From: Rhabditoides inermis
Taxonomy: Eukaryota; Nematoda; Chromadorea; Rhabditida; Rhabditidae
Direction of reading: 5' to 3'
NCBI GenBank assembly: GCA_963966185.1
Contig: CAWZYM010000070.1
Location: forward strand, 1 to 64,000
Length of the DNA stretch: 64,000 nt
Shown here: in pieces, positions 46,965 to 58,800 of the stretch
Position numbering within the stretch: the first letter of the stretch is position 1
Layout of the letters: every line of letters starts with the position of its first letter
The notes under the pieces: model-generated
Databases searched by the model: none
Told to the model about the DNA's origin: nothing
The model's input: the letters and a program-made list of their open reading frames with translations, nothing else
Translations under genes and position numbers: made by a program

Positions 46965-47006
<42 letters not shown>

Positions 47007-48710
47007 CCCTCGCCTACTCACCTGGCCAGCTGGCGTCCCTCCTCCCGCATCACACTCTCCCTCTTCGCCTGCTGCTCCCTGTATTTCTCCCTGGCTCGCT
47101 CCCGGCGAGCTTCCTCGCTGTAAACATATCATATCATAGATATGCCACTTTTGCAATCAGGCGAGCACTCACACTTCATCCTGCACTTCGACTGCACACG
47201 CCAGTCTGTGTGGCTCGAGGCTCCTCTCGTTGCTGAGATGGAGGCAGCAGAAGGAGCAGACGAGCACAGGCTGGGCCGTCTTTCCACGAACATCCACTCC
47301 ACTCTCCATCACCCTGCCAGTGTGCTCCAGAGACGCCCGAATGTCCACGTACGGATAGCAAGTGGACAGGCGAGTGAAGCACCTTCAACACACAATCCAT
47401 AGCCCGTCGAACGATCGATGAGCCACTCACTCGTGTCTGAGCAGCTCCTCTACCCTGCCCCTCTCCTCCCTGTCGGCAGTGTGCTTGAGGATGAGGTGGA
47501 CAGCGTAGCTGATCCTCGCGTCCACCTTCTGCGTCCCGAACCTCTGCCGCTCGCCCTCCCCACCCAAGCACAACTCGCACGACAACGTCGTCGGACCGCT
47601 GCAATGCAATACCTCTTCCTCCCCCCCCCCCTCTCTCCCTCTCTCTCTCCCAACGCACAGCTTGACGTTCTCCTTGGTGTCTTCGATCACTCCGTCCGCA
47701 TCTTTACTGTTAACGTGGGCCCTCTTTGCGTGTTGACAGAGTGTCTGTGTGAGTGCGAATGACTGGGGGCACTTGGCACACCACAGACGGCCCTCTCTAT
47801 CATCCACTGATCGAGCCACGTCCAGGAAAGGGAAGGTGGACGAGAAGGAGCGCTCTGCTCTGAACAAAGAGAGTGAGCGACTGAAAGGGGGACAATGGGG
47901 ACATGCGACTCACTCCATCTCGCGCAGCTTGCCCATCGCCTCGTCGTCGTTGGAGTGCTTGGATATGATGTGGAAGGCAGCCGCCGTGGTTCCGTCGTAC
48001 AGTCGAGACGGCTTCCAGCCACTCCCACACGAGGCGAGCGGACAGCGACACGCACTGCACACACACACACACACGTCACACTGCCAGTCCCCCCCCCCCA
48101 CACTCACTTGGCACTCAGCTGGCGGACCTTGCTGGAGTCGATGCGGGAGGAGACAGTGGAGGGGGCAGTGGAGCCCAGTGTGGGAGTGTGCATGCCGGCA
48201 GTGCTCTGTCCGCCCTCCCCCTCCACCATACTCATCTCCCCTTCCCCCACCGCCTCACGCGCCCGATCGCGAACGCACGACTGCCAGTGGGTCTCAACAC
48301 ACATCTCATGACGCAATCGAGCATGTCAACAGTGTTACCTTGAGATTGGCGAGCTTGGGGAACGAACGACTGCAGCACGAGGAACACACGAGAGACGACT
48401 GGAATCGAGTGAATTCGCATAATGGAATCGAAAACGCCCTCACCACTCCCTCGTCGTTGGATTCGCAGAGGTAGACGGGAGGCACATCCGAGCCGTGATG
48501 GTCGTCCTCCCAATGAGACAGCATCCACCTGCACAACCAACCATCTCCCTTCCCCGCCCCCTCTCCCTCTCTCACCTCCTCCTGTCTAGAATGCCCTTGA
48601 TCTTCTCATCTCCGGGATGTCTCATGATAAGATGAGTGATCATCGCGTCTTCCACATAGCTTTCATCCGGGTTCGCAACGCGCATGTGGTTCACCGTCTG
48701 AAACGGAGAC

Positions 48711-48754
<44 letters not shown>

Positions 48755-49415
48755 CGAGAGGGGGGGGGGGGGGCGAGAGAGAGAGAGAGAGGGGGGGGGG
48801 GGAGCGAGCGCGCGTTAACTCACGTTGCAGATAAGACATTTGTGCTTCCTCGAATACGTGTACACCACGTCGTTCTCGAAATCCGTCAGCGGCGGCGGAT
48901 CGGGTCTGGGAATCAATCGATAAACCAAAAACCTAAACAAACTCCACTCACCCTTGCCATACAAAGTTGCGCCACACCGTTCGGTAGTGTGTGGTGGAGG
49001 GGACAAAGCTGAGGCGGGGCACACCGCGGGCCGAGCCCACTGGAACACAGGGACACTGCACACATCCACATACACAATCACGCACCACTGATATCGGCCC
49101 ACTCGGATGCGTCGAGACTGCCGCGCCTCGCTGCTGCCGCCGCCGCCACAGGCCCCGACGTCTCCCCTCCTCCTACTCCCTCTTCCTTTGCGGCAGACGA
49201 GACGGGTCGCGAGAGCGCCCCACTCCTCGCCCTCTCCTCCTCCTCCTCTTCCAAGTCCGACTCCGAGTCTGACGCGCCGCTCCATCTACAACTACCAGTA
49301 GAACAACTACAACCACCCAGCCACTCACCTATCCTCCCCCGTCTTCTTCCTCATGCAAGGCAGAGAGCATCCTGACGAGTCGGAACTGACACTGCTGCTA
49401 CTGGCACTGCAAAGT

Positions 49416-49463
<48 letters not shown>

Positions 49464-51160
49464 CCGACTCACTCGCTGTCGCTGTCCTCCTCCTCCATCT
49501 GCACCTTCTCCTCGATCATCTTCCATCTGGCCGCCTCACTCGCCCTCCTCTTCCCCTTCCCTCCCTTCATCGGAGTCGTCTGCGTGCTGCCCATCATCGG
49601 AACTGTACTCGACTCCCTCGCACACACGCGCACTCCATCGAGATACGACGGCGCCGGACTGTCCTCAATCCTCCTCCTGTCACGCTGAGTAGACGACCCG
49701 GCAGGCTGCTCCTGCTCCACCTCCTCCTCCTCCGCCGCCGCCCTGCTCCTCCTCCTAGATGGTCGCTGCTCCCTCCCGTTCTCGGGCGTGGGCTGGGCGC
49801 TGCCGATCATCGGAGCGACACTCGCTTCCCTGCCTGCCGACACCCGTTCGAGAGGGGGTGTGAGCAGGTCGATGGTGGCCGGCTTGGTCTGCTCCTCGGG
49901 AACAATGCGGCGCACAGCCGTCTTCTTCTTCCCCTCACGAGACTTGATCGGGGTCGCCTTCTTCTGCAATCACCACACACATTCCTTCCCCCTCTTCCCT
50001 TTCCACTCACCTCCGACTCCCTCCTTCCCCTCGCTGTCGCACTCTTCTCTCCCTCCTGCCGCTCCTCCTCGCGTCTCTTTCCGGGAGACAGCTCTTCCAG
50101 CTACAAAACAGTCCAACCACAAATAACAACAACAACATACCTTTTGTTCGCACAGCCTCTTTCCGTGCGCGGTGAGAATGTCTGTGATAGGGTGCAGCTC
50201 AGATATCATCTAAATGAAATTCGTAGCATAGCAGGGTAGCTCGCTCTCCTCACCTTGTCTACAGTACCTTCACGCAGTTCGAACTGCTTGAATGGACCGA
50301 TGTCACTCGCCTCCCACGACAGCAACACGTCCAAGTGCGGAGACGGGCTGCAAACAAGAAGTAAAGTATATTGTCTCATACACATCCAAGCTTGAAGCTG
50401 CCCCGAATGTTCCCACTCACTTGTTGTAGCCGTGCCTTCGGATGTGCTGTTTGAACTCGTCCTCTCCCAGTCCACTCCAGTAGCACTCGCCACACACAGA
50501 CGGCGTCGCTTCGGTGCGACTCACACTAGTCCACTGCAAGAGGAGAGTCCGAGAGAGAGGGAGAGGGAGAGAGAGGGAGAGTCAGAGAGAGAAGGAGAAG
50601 GAGAGGGAGAAGGAGAGGGAGAAGGAGAGGGAGAGGGAGAGGGAGAGGGAGAGGGAGAGGAAGAGGGAGAGGGGGAGGGAGGAGAGGGGGAGGGAGGAGA
50701 GGAGGAGGGAGAGGGAGAGGGAGAGGGAGAGGGAGAGGGAGAGGGAGAGGGAGAGGGAGAGGGAGAGGGAGAGGGAAGAGGGGAGAGAGAGAGGGAGAGG
50801 GAGAGGGAGAGAAAGAGGGAGAGGGAGAGGGAGAGGGAGAGGGAGAGGGAGAGGGAGAGGGATAGGGATAGGGAGAGGGAGAGGGGGAGGGAGAGGGAGA
50901 GGGAGAGGGAGTCAGAGAGAGAGGGAGAAGGAGAGGGAGGAGAGGGAGAGGGAGAGGGAGAGGGAGAGGGAGAGGGAGAGGGAGAGGGAGAGGGAGAGGG
51001 AGAGGGAGAGGGAGAGGGAGAGGGAGAGGGAGAGGGAGAGGAAGAGGGAGAGGGAGAGGGAGAGGGAGAGTACTTACTTGCTTCTTGGAGTTCTTGAGCT
51101 TCTTTCCTATCACCGCCGGCCACAGAGGACACACGTATCGCTCCGCCTCACTAAAAAGCA

Positions 51161-51194
<34 letters not shown>

Positions 51195-52253
51195 CATCTC
51201 GTCAACCTCATGACCTCACCTCTCCCTCATCTCCGCAATGTCCGGCCTCAGTGTGTGCAGGTCGTTCGAGTGGTGGTAGCGTCGGAAGTCGAACGACGAT
51301 CCGAGCAGCAGCGAGACGACGCGCCTATGGAATGAGAAGGACAGTGAAACAGATAAGTGATGATGCTCACCACTCGTGTTGGTAGAACGTCTCTGTGAAG
51401 ACTCCCTTGTGACAGGTCTCGAAGTGTCTGAGGACATGCATTCGGAGACAGGCCTGCGAGGGGAAGCGCACCACGTCCGAGGAGGCACACTCCGCAGACA
51501 GTGTGCAGCGCCTCAAACACGCACAGTTAACGAACAAACAAACAAACAACAACATTGCCGTGCACCCACCACTTGTGCATCTGCACGCTCTGCACCTCAT
51601 CGGCCGAGCGGAGCGTGTTGACAGTGGAGTATGCGAGTTGGAGAAGGGGCGGGCGGAGTGAACACACTGCTATCTCTTCCACCTCGTGCAGACAAGAGTG
51701 CATCACACAGCGACGGCTACAACACATACTCTCTCATGCAAACAAGAAACACTCACAATTCGACGGTCGGATGGAAGGTGCTCATGTGGAGATGGGTATA
51801 CTGGAAGGGACGCCGCACGTCTTCCACGATAGTCTGGAAGAGAGATGGGTTCGACAGACCAGACAGACAGACAGACAGACTCACGATGAGGCACATCTTG
51901 CACAGCACACTCCTGCAGTGGTCTCTCTTGCTGGGGTTGAGGTGGGCGTATCCAAACGGACACTCCTTCGCGTCGTACAGAGGCACACGCTGAAATACAA
52001 AGTACAGAAATCTTTCTAAACTATCGTACTCACCATGACTGTTTTGAGCGCGGGAAACTGCGACTCCTCAAGCACCAGGTCGTTCAGAGAACTAAAATGG
52101 CGTCACTTCAAAAACCAACAAAAAACAAGCCACAATATCACTTCAGATATCCTTCCTCCTTTTTGTACTCGAATCTTCGCACGGCGTCTAGCGAGCAGCC
52201 TAGCTCCTGCTCAAGTAGGGCCCTGAAAATCTCTCTCTCCTCTCTCTCTCTTG

Positions 52254-52301
<48 letters not shown>

Positions 52302-53942
52302 TCTGTCAATATCTCTTCTCCACTCACCACTCTTTGTCGACCGCCTTGATGAGCAGTGTCCCTCCGTGCTTCTCCAAGTGCTTCAATGCGTGCATCCTCA
52401 TTGAGTGTTGGTCGGGCAGACTCGACTGTCGGAAGGCCCGCCACTCCTCTCGTCTCTTCGAGATCACGACGGCGTCGCGGTCTACCTCTTCCGGGCACAG
52501 CCCACATACCCTGCAGCAAGACACGGTAATAACATAAGCATCGTCTCTGGTGAGAATAAGGAGGGTACTGACCATGCGAATGCATTGTACATCCTCGCTT
52601 GCATGGGCAGAATCTCCCCGCACTTGGAGGGAGCCTTCTGGGAGGAGCGCAGATGCGATACGTCACAGAACTGCAATACAAAATGCATTTAAAATATATT
52701 AATATAACGTATCGTACCTGGAAGAGCGCCTTGTCGAATGTGCGTGCAGTCGTCTCGGCCATGTGCTTGCTGAGTGCATTGGCGTGGGAGGAGACGCGCA
52801 CGTAGTGGGAGCGGGTGAAGAGGGAGTTGGGAGACAGACGCATGCCAGCCTGCGGGTGCGCACGCAACGAGCTGCACAACAGCACAAGTATACGCATAAT
52901 CACACAACGTAATATCAAACCATACATCCTGACATCATAAAGGTGATACTCACATCTTATCGGCGCCCTGTTTCTTGTCCGGGTTGAACATCTCGTCGCG
53001 GGCTTTCATCGCCTTCGGCTGAGTCACCGGGAGCGGGAAGTGAGACGAACAAGCGGCTTCTGCAACGATGCACATATCATGGAACATTGTGGAGAAAGAG
53101 AGCGAATGTATTGCGTGGAAAGACGTGCCTTGTCCGGGGTGCTTCCTTTGCATGTGCTCTCGCATCTTCTCTCCCTTTCCCTCCAGATCGACACAGCGGA
53201 ACGAGCAGAGATGACACCACGGGGTGAGAGGTGAGTACTGCAAGCACACAATCAAAACATCAATAAACCACTTGATGAACTGACGCCATCCGAGTGTGAG
53301 AGCACGTGCCGCCTGATTGTGTCCTGATGTTTCTTCTCCTTCGAAAAATCACAGCCCTCCACGAAACACTTCCAGATCACGCGATTGCGCGGCAGCTTCG
53401 ACTCCTAGACAGAGGTGTCACGAGAAGTTTAGGATAGAATTATGTCTCGATTTAGTTTGCGCGTATAACTCGGACTAGTGCGCCTCGCCTCGAATCAGAT
53501 CTCCCTTTGCCCCCAGATCGTGAACACCGGTGAGATGAACATCATCACAAAATGTCACAAAAAGTACACTCACATTGACGTTCACTCCAGTTTCCCTCGC
53601 GACTGCGTCCACAGCATCCACGTAATCGGTGGTCTAAACAACAAATGCATGAGATTAGAGCAATGGGGCGTGTCTCTTTTGTTTCGATAGAAGACGTGCA
53701 GCCAAAATAACCTTCTTGGCTGCCTTGAGGCCAATGCAGAAGTTGCTGATGTCCGCCCAGCACTGCGACGATTCGGGAGCGTCGCTTGTCTAGACATTAT
53801 TTCATATACATTCAGTATGCCGTAACCCATTGCTCACCTCATCCTCGTCCTCATCGTCGAATGCGGTGTAGCTGCTGGCTTTGTTCGGTTCTTTGTTTTT
53901 CTTCTTCTTGCGATTTGAGTCAGATCGTCGGTGATCCGACAT
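42484..53942 (-). CDS. Giant C2H2 zinc-finger protein, about 50 exons
   Basis: A probable nuclear protein of roughly 2,100 residues. The start MSDHRRSDSNRKKKKNKEPN (ATG at 53940-53942) leads into an acidic stretch. Fingers include WKCFVEGCDFSKEKKH...HVLSH (about 53.3 kb), WCHLCSFRCVD...HMQRKH (53.2 kb), CGECYWSGLGEDEFKQHIRRH (50.4 kb in joined form), WCAKCPQSFALTQTLCQHAK (47.7 kb), LHCAKCPYSAARMQTLMEHS (46.65 kb) and QCARCAFSTPTL (44.6 kb). C-terminal fingers are KCVLCNTHFERRVDLRTH, FRCAHCKKRFTTHLHLRSH and CGKEFQNRRGVLNH, then the stop at 42484. A PFLDV/HLDV word precedes several fingers. A low-complexity region with SRRRSRAAAEEEE lies near 49.5-49.9 kb. Introns are mostly 40-100 bp and many hold GA arrays. 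One holds a foldback element. That all exons form a single gene is inference; two adjacent genes are possible. The size recalls nematode LIN-13, but orthology is not claimed. Confidence 0.72.
44901..46449. mobile_element. 1.55-kb foldback (palindromic) element in a zinc-finger gene intron
   Basis: The left end TATATCACACGATCCGCGTA (from 44901) has its reverse complement at the right end (finishing at 46449). Arms of more than 500 bases match closely, including GGTGGGACCTAGG-like, CAAGGGTGCTCTACAAGG and CATGACCTCAAATCAGTCAG. If the ends are read as TATCACAC, a TA duplication flanks the element, as in Tc1/mariner-like elements. The interior has three or so degenerate tandem copies, roughly 170-200 bp each, of a block with TGGAAAATGGCGG and CCATTTTCATCGCTCTGGAT. 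No transposase is seen. Confidence 0.85.
48714..48803. repeat. (GA)n with two poly-G runs
   Basis: Two GA tracts, each followed by a run of about ten or more G. It lies between the exon beginning TVNHMRVANPDESY and the exon ending SRKHKCLICN in the zinc-finger gene. G-runs of this kind can form quadruplexes, but I claim only the sequence. Confidence 0.85.
50545..51070. repeat. 0.5-kb (GGGAGA)n array
   Basis: Mostly perfect hexamers GGGAGA on the plus strand, with variants GGAGGA, GAAGGA and GTCAGAGA. It fills an intron of the zinc-finger gene between the exon ending GKKLKNSKKQ and the exon beginning WTSVSRTEATPS. Long E/G- and P/S-type open frames on the two strands result from the hexamer. 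Confidence 0.95.
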
Positions 53943-54380
53943 GATCGTATCTGAAAACAGGGCATTGATAATGTTTTGTTTTCAACTTCATTATGCAATT
54001 TTCGAAATCACGTTTGCTCAATTTTACATCACATCTAGGCGTATAACTCGCTATACAGCGCGTCAGAAATGTGTTGTAATTTTTCTTAAACAGTTTACAT
54101 CGCAAAACTGAAAAGAAAACGACCACAATAAACATAAAAACTAACAAATAACAAAAAAGTTCCCGCGCGATTTTAAAATAGTGAGGTTTCATCGATTTGT
54201 TGTGTGTTGGTACGTATTGTATTTATCTGCACAATATTCGGATGAGCGGAGGGCATTGCCAATTTCACCTCGCTTTCTCATCATCTTCGTTCTAATTTGT
54301 ATGCTCAACATTGTGCACATCTTGGATTCGTATTGCAGTTCATCTTTTCAGATGCTTCTTTTGCACACGCTGGCGTGAAC
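53943..54380. promoter_or_regulatory. Divergent promoter region between the zinc-finger gene and CNK
   Basis: A 438-bp region between two divergent start codons. TCTTTTCAG ends at 54351, 29 bases before the CNK ATG, and could be a spliced-leader or 5' UTR acceptor. The short reading ATGCTTCTTTTGCACACG directly after it would be an upstream ORF ending in TGA just before the CNK start. Confidence 0.45.
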
Positions 54381-55816
54381 ATGAGGAAGGCTCTACCCGG
54401 TCAGATTCGCGACTTTGATGTGAGTTCATGTTGTAGTTGTGGTTGTATTGTTGTGCAGGTGCCTCGTCGCACTGCGTCTAGCGGACGACGCTTCGACTGC
54501 CGACAGCACGTGCAGCGATGGACGGCGAGAGACGTGGAGAAGTGGATGAATGGTGAGTGACGAGTGAGGGAGGGGGAGGGAAGGAGGAAGTGACGAGGGG
54601 TGCGCAGATGGCACGCTAGTTATATTATTGGTTCCATTACATGTGTACATACCGCATTTGATAATGATAAATGCGACAAGTATGTGACGTTGATATGTTA
54701 TCAGGTCTGGGCGACTCTGTGCATCCGTTCGTTCCGTTTGTCGCTCCCCACGTCACCAAGGGACAACACCTATTCATGCTCGATGACGATCAGCTTATGG
54801 TAGGTTGTTTACTTGTTGTTGTTTACTTGTTTACCTTTACAGCAATACGGCGTGAGCTCCCTGGGCGCGCGCAAGGTTCTTCTCCAGGCTGTACAGCTAC
54901 TCGCACAGTTTGTGAGTAAATTCATTCTCGTGGATTGTGATTTGCTGACATTGCCGATGATTTTATTGATTGAACAGCTCGTAACATCCTCAAAACATTG
55001 TTTCAATAAATTCGATAGATTAGTGTTGAATGTGGAATGATTGATTGTTGAGTGTGACGAGCTGCCTCGGGAGTGTGTTCACTCGCTGTGTGCCCGAGTC
55101 GCCGTCTCAGCCTCTTCCGCCAGGGCCACTCTCCGTCGAGCTGCCGTACAGAAACACTCGGCCCGTCTCGACAGAGACACCCTCTCCAACATGCTCAACT
55201 CGGTGAGTTATCAATGATATAAGTTGGGATATAAATGATATAATTGGGTATTACTATTGTTGTATTGTTTCATATTCTTAATTTGATATGAGATAATTGA
55301 TCAATTGATTGAGTTTTTCAGATCATGGTGACGCTGAGCGAAGTACTGGAACATGTCAAGAAGCTCATATTTTGGCTCGATAGGTGAGATTAAAGAGAAT
55401 GTACACTCTGAATTTCGAAGTTGAGTTAGCACCGGTATGTGAAAATATGATGAAAACAATGCAGTTTTGCCAGTATAACTATTTGCTGAAAATGCCGGCA
55501 AGTCGATAAAAAAATTGACCGCAAAATGTGTCAAAATGCAGAAATTGGTGCCAATTGGTGCCAATTTTCGATGTTCAACAGAACTTTTCACAGACTTAAA
55601 GGTATCTCCGACAGATAGTTGTATTGGCAAAAGTGCATCATTTTCATCATATTTTCACATCCTAGTGCTAACTCAACTTCGAAATTCAGAGTGTACACTC
55701 CCTTCAATATTGAGTGTAGAATTATCGATTAATTGATTGATTGAAGACCGCCGTTCGAGGGCCTTCCCGAATACACAGAAATGCGCACTCGGACTGCCAA
55801 ACTGGGTTGGGAGGTG

Positions 55817-55881
<65 letters not shown>

Positions 55882-58800
55882 TATGATATCGACATGCTTA
55901 ATACTGTATTATAGATAGCTCGCCTCGCTGCGTCTCGTCCCAAGCACATGATCAGTAGGATCGATCAGATCGATGCGGTAGGTTAATAGTTATAAAGGGT
56001 ATCCCCATTTTCACGGTACTGCAATTATTGGTGGTCGGTCAGACAAACGAGAAATGACGAAGAAATTATGCGAAACAACCTCATTATAAGGTTTTTCTCA
56101 CTTAATGCGTAGCCCCCAATTATGCGTACACTCAGAGTGTACGCAGAATCGGGCTCGTTTGCGTCACGCATGCGTAGCCTGTACACGCAGTGTGAGCATA
56201 TACTTGAGTTATAACCGTATCCAGAGCCAAATTCAGGGGGAATCGAATTCCAAGCGTTTGTCGAGATACCCCTCCTCCATATCATATTCAAATTTGAGCT
56301 CTCTAGCTCAACTTTGAAGAAAGTTATTTCCAGTTTACTTTTTTACCTATTGAACACCTGGATATCGATGGTTATCGATGAATATAAAATTTAGTTTTCA
56401 CCAAATCAAAAATCGAATTCCAAGCGATTCTCACAATTCCCCTTGCGCAGCTGTGAAAATTTCAAAAAATTTCAAAATTTCTGAACGGAGTTATTTCCAG
56501 TTGAAGTTGGAGAACTCTGCTTCATTTCACTTGCAAATGACCCTAATTTCCAAAAAAACAGACCGCCAAGCGCGCGAATCGAGCTGTCGAATGATCTTGC
56601 GTGAACCGATAGCGCAGCTAGATGCGATGAAATGATGTCTAGGAAATATTCAGCGAGATGGCTGCCGTACCGTGAACCGAGGGGACACCCTATATATTGT
56701 CGGCCGATAACCGAATAATGATGTAAACGAGTCTTACTTACTTGATGAATGTATTGATTGTAGTGTTGCGGTGCTTTGTCGTCCGAGTGTTGGCAGTGGG
56801 TGCGTGGTGGGGGAACGGGAGGAGGAGGGGGCATGGCGAGGGACCCTCTCGCACTCCTGCCAGCACACGCTGAGAGGGTCGTGCTCAGAAGACACGACAA
56901 GCACACCAGCTGGGTACGTGCCGTTACAGTTGCCGTCTTATATTGTTTGGGAAATGTTTGTTTTGAGGGTGTGGACCTGGTGTCTTCGTTCCGTGGGGTT
57001 CACGTCATTTCGGAAGTCAGAGTCTGCTCCCCTGCAGACCTATGCGGAAGAGTCGATCCAGGAGATGAGATCATTGCGATCGGACACGCTGTCGTTAGTC
57101 TCCCTCCCTCTCTCTCTCTCTCTCGCTTTCTCTCTCTCTCTCTCTATCTCTCTTTTCCCTTTCTCTCTCTCCCTCCATCTTTTCACTTTCCCTTTGTCCA
57201 GGTGATTGGCTGGGAGTTGTTTCGCGTGGCTGCCTTGTTGGGAAGCGATTCTGACATGGACCTGCAGTTGGTGCTCAAGAAGCGACCCGATGGGGGAGCC
57301 GGACAGGTACGGTGATGTCATTGTTGTTACCGTATTCCCCACCTGATTCTTGTAGCCGTCCCGCGCGTCGGAGGGGGGCGAATCGCGCGCCCTCGCAGCC
57401 ACTATGCCTGGCAGCCGAGCAGCTCACATGCATGCCACGCGGTATGTGCCTTTTCATCTTTGCTAGATTATTCGCTTTTGTCATGTGATGCGTTACAGTG
57501 ACGTGCTGGCTCTCGAGAGTATGGGTGGACCTCTCATCCGACGTCGCTCCACGTCCTTCGCAGTGCAGCTGAAGAGGCTGATGGACGACGAGAAGGAGGA
57601 GGGCAGGGGAGGGGACGGCGAGAGGAAGGGCAGGTGAGCAGAGAGGGAGAGGAGGAGCCTTGCGTTGCAGTGTGCCGCCTGCCGCGCGCCCCCGCCGCGT
57701 CCGGCGCGCCTCTGTGGGAGTGATGTGTGTGGGGAGAGGAGGGGAGGGGGACGTGCACGGAGACCTCCTGGCTCTCCTCAACGAGACTGCAGCCGCCGCC
57801 CCCGTGCGCGTCATCAAGAGGTACGGTATGCATACTGTAGTCTGAAGTTTGATGGAATTTGTTTCGTTGATAGAGTGATGTGAATGGTGTTGAAGATCAC
57901 TGTTTGTTTACTGAACATTACCGGTACTGGTTCAGTCACTTTTGTGGCAGTGAGTCACTTGTGTGATAGTTGTCCACTCGAACTGACTCATCTCTCTCTC
58001 TCTTTCTTCTTTTCTCCTTCCCTATCTATCTCTCTCATCACACCACTCCTTTCAGGGCTCGCACGATGCGCCACCAGCCGGATGGATACGTACGCTCGTT
58101 CGTCGACAACAAATTGGTGGGTTATTGATTTATCGATCGACGCGTTATCGATTGATTAGGTGCGCGAGGTGGAGGAAGACGTGGACGGCGATCAGCTGAC
58201 GTTCAACGTGCAGTGTGAGTGGAGTGATCTCTCTGTCTCTGTCTGTCTGCCTCTCTCACTCTCCATCATGATAGTCAGTGTGTGTGTTGAGGTCCGTCGG
58301 AGTGGGCTTCTATCGAGGTGGTGTCAGAGGCGGAGGCTGCGCGGGCGGCCGGCGGCGCGGCCCATGCCAAGACGACGGACATGGAGTGGGCGGCGCCATA
58401 CAGGTAGCAGAGCTGGGATGGGTGTCATGTCATCCTCTCTCTCTCTCTCTCTTCCTACCTCTTTCCACTTGCAGCGAGCTCCCCTCTGTCGCATTCCGCG
58501 CGCCCGCCGCACACAGCAACGCGTCCGCCATCAGTCTCGACTCGCCCAGGTGGATCGGAAGGTGGCAGTGTACCGTACACATATGGTTGTGACGTCACCT
58601 TGCAGCCGGATGACGTCATCGACGGACGAGGGGTTCGCGGTGTTCGCGTCGTCGCCCGTGGGCCCGGGCGGAGTGCTGCCGAGTGCGAGCGGATGCAGTA
58701 TCGCCAGTACTGTAGGAGGGGGTGAGTGTGCCTACTGTATACTGTCTAACTGGCTTGTCTGTTTGACCGAGGGAATGTCTAGGCGGTTCTCTGATGTCCT

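Noticed and set aside
50432..51335. Open frames of 200-270 codons at 50.4-51.3 kb
   Set aside because: They are generated by the (GGGAGA)n array in a zinc-finger gene intron.
42484..53942. Naming the giant zinc-finger gene as lin-13
   Set aside because: Size and finger type are similar, but without an alignment orthology cannot be supported.
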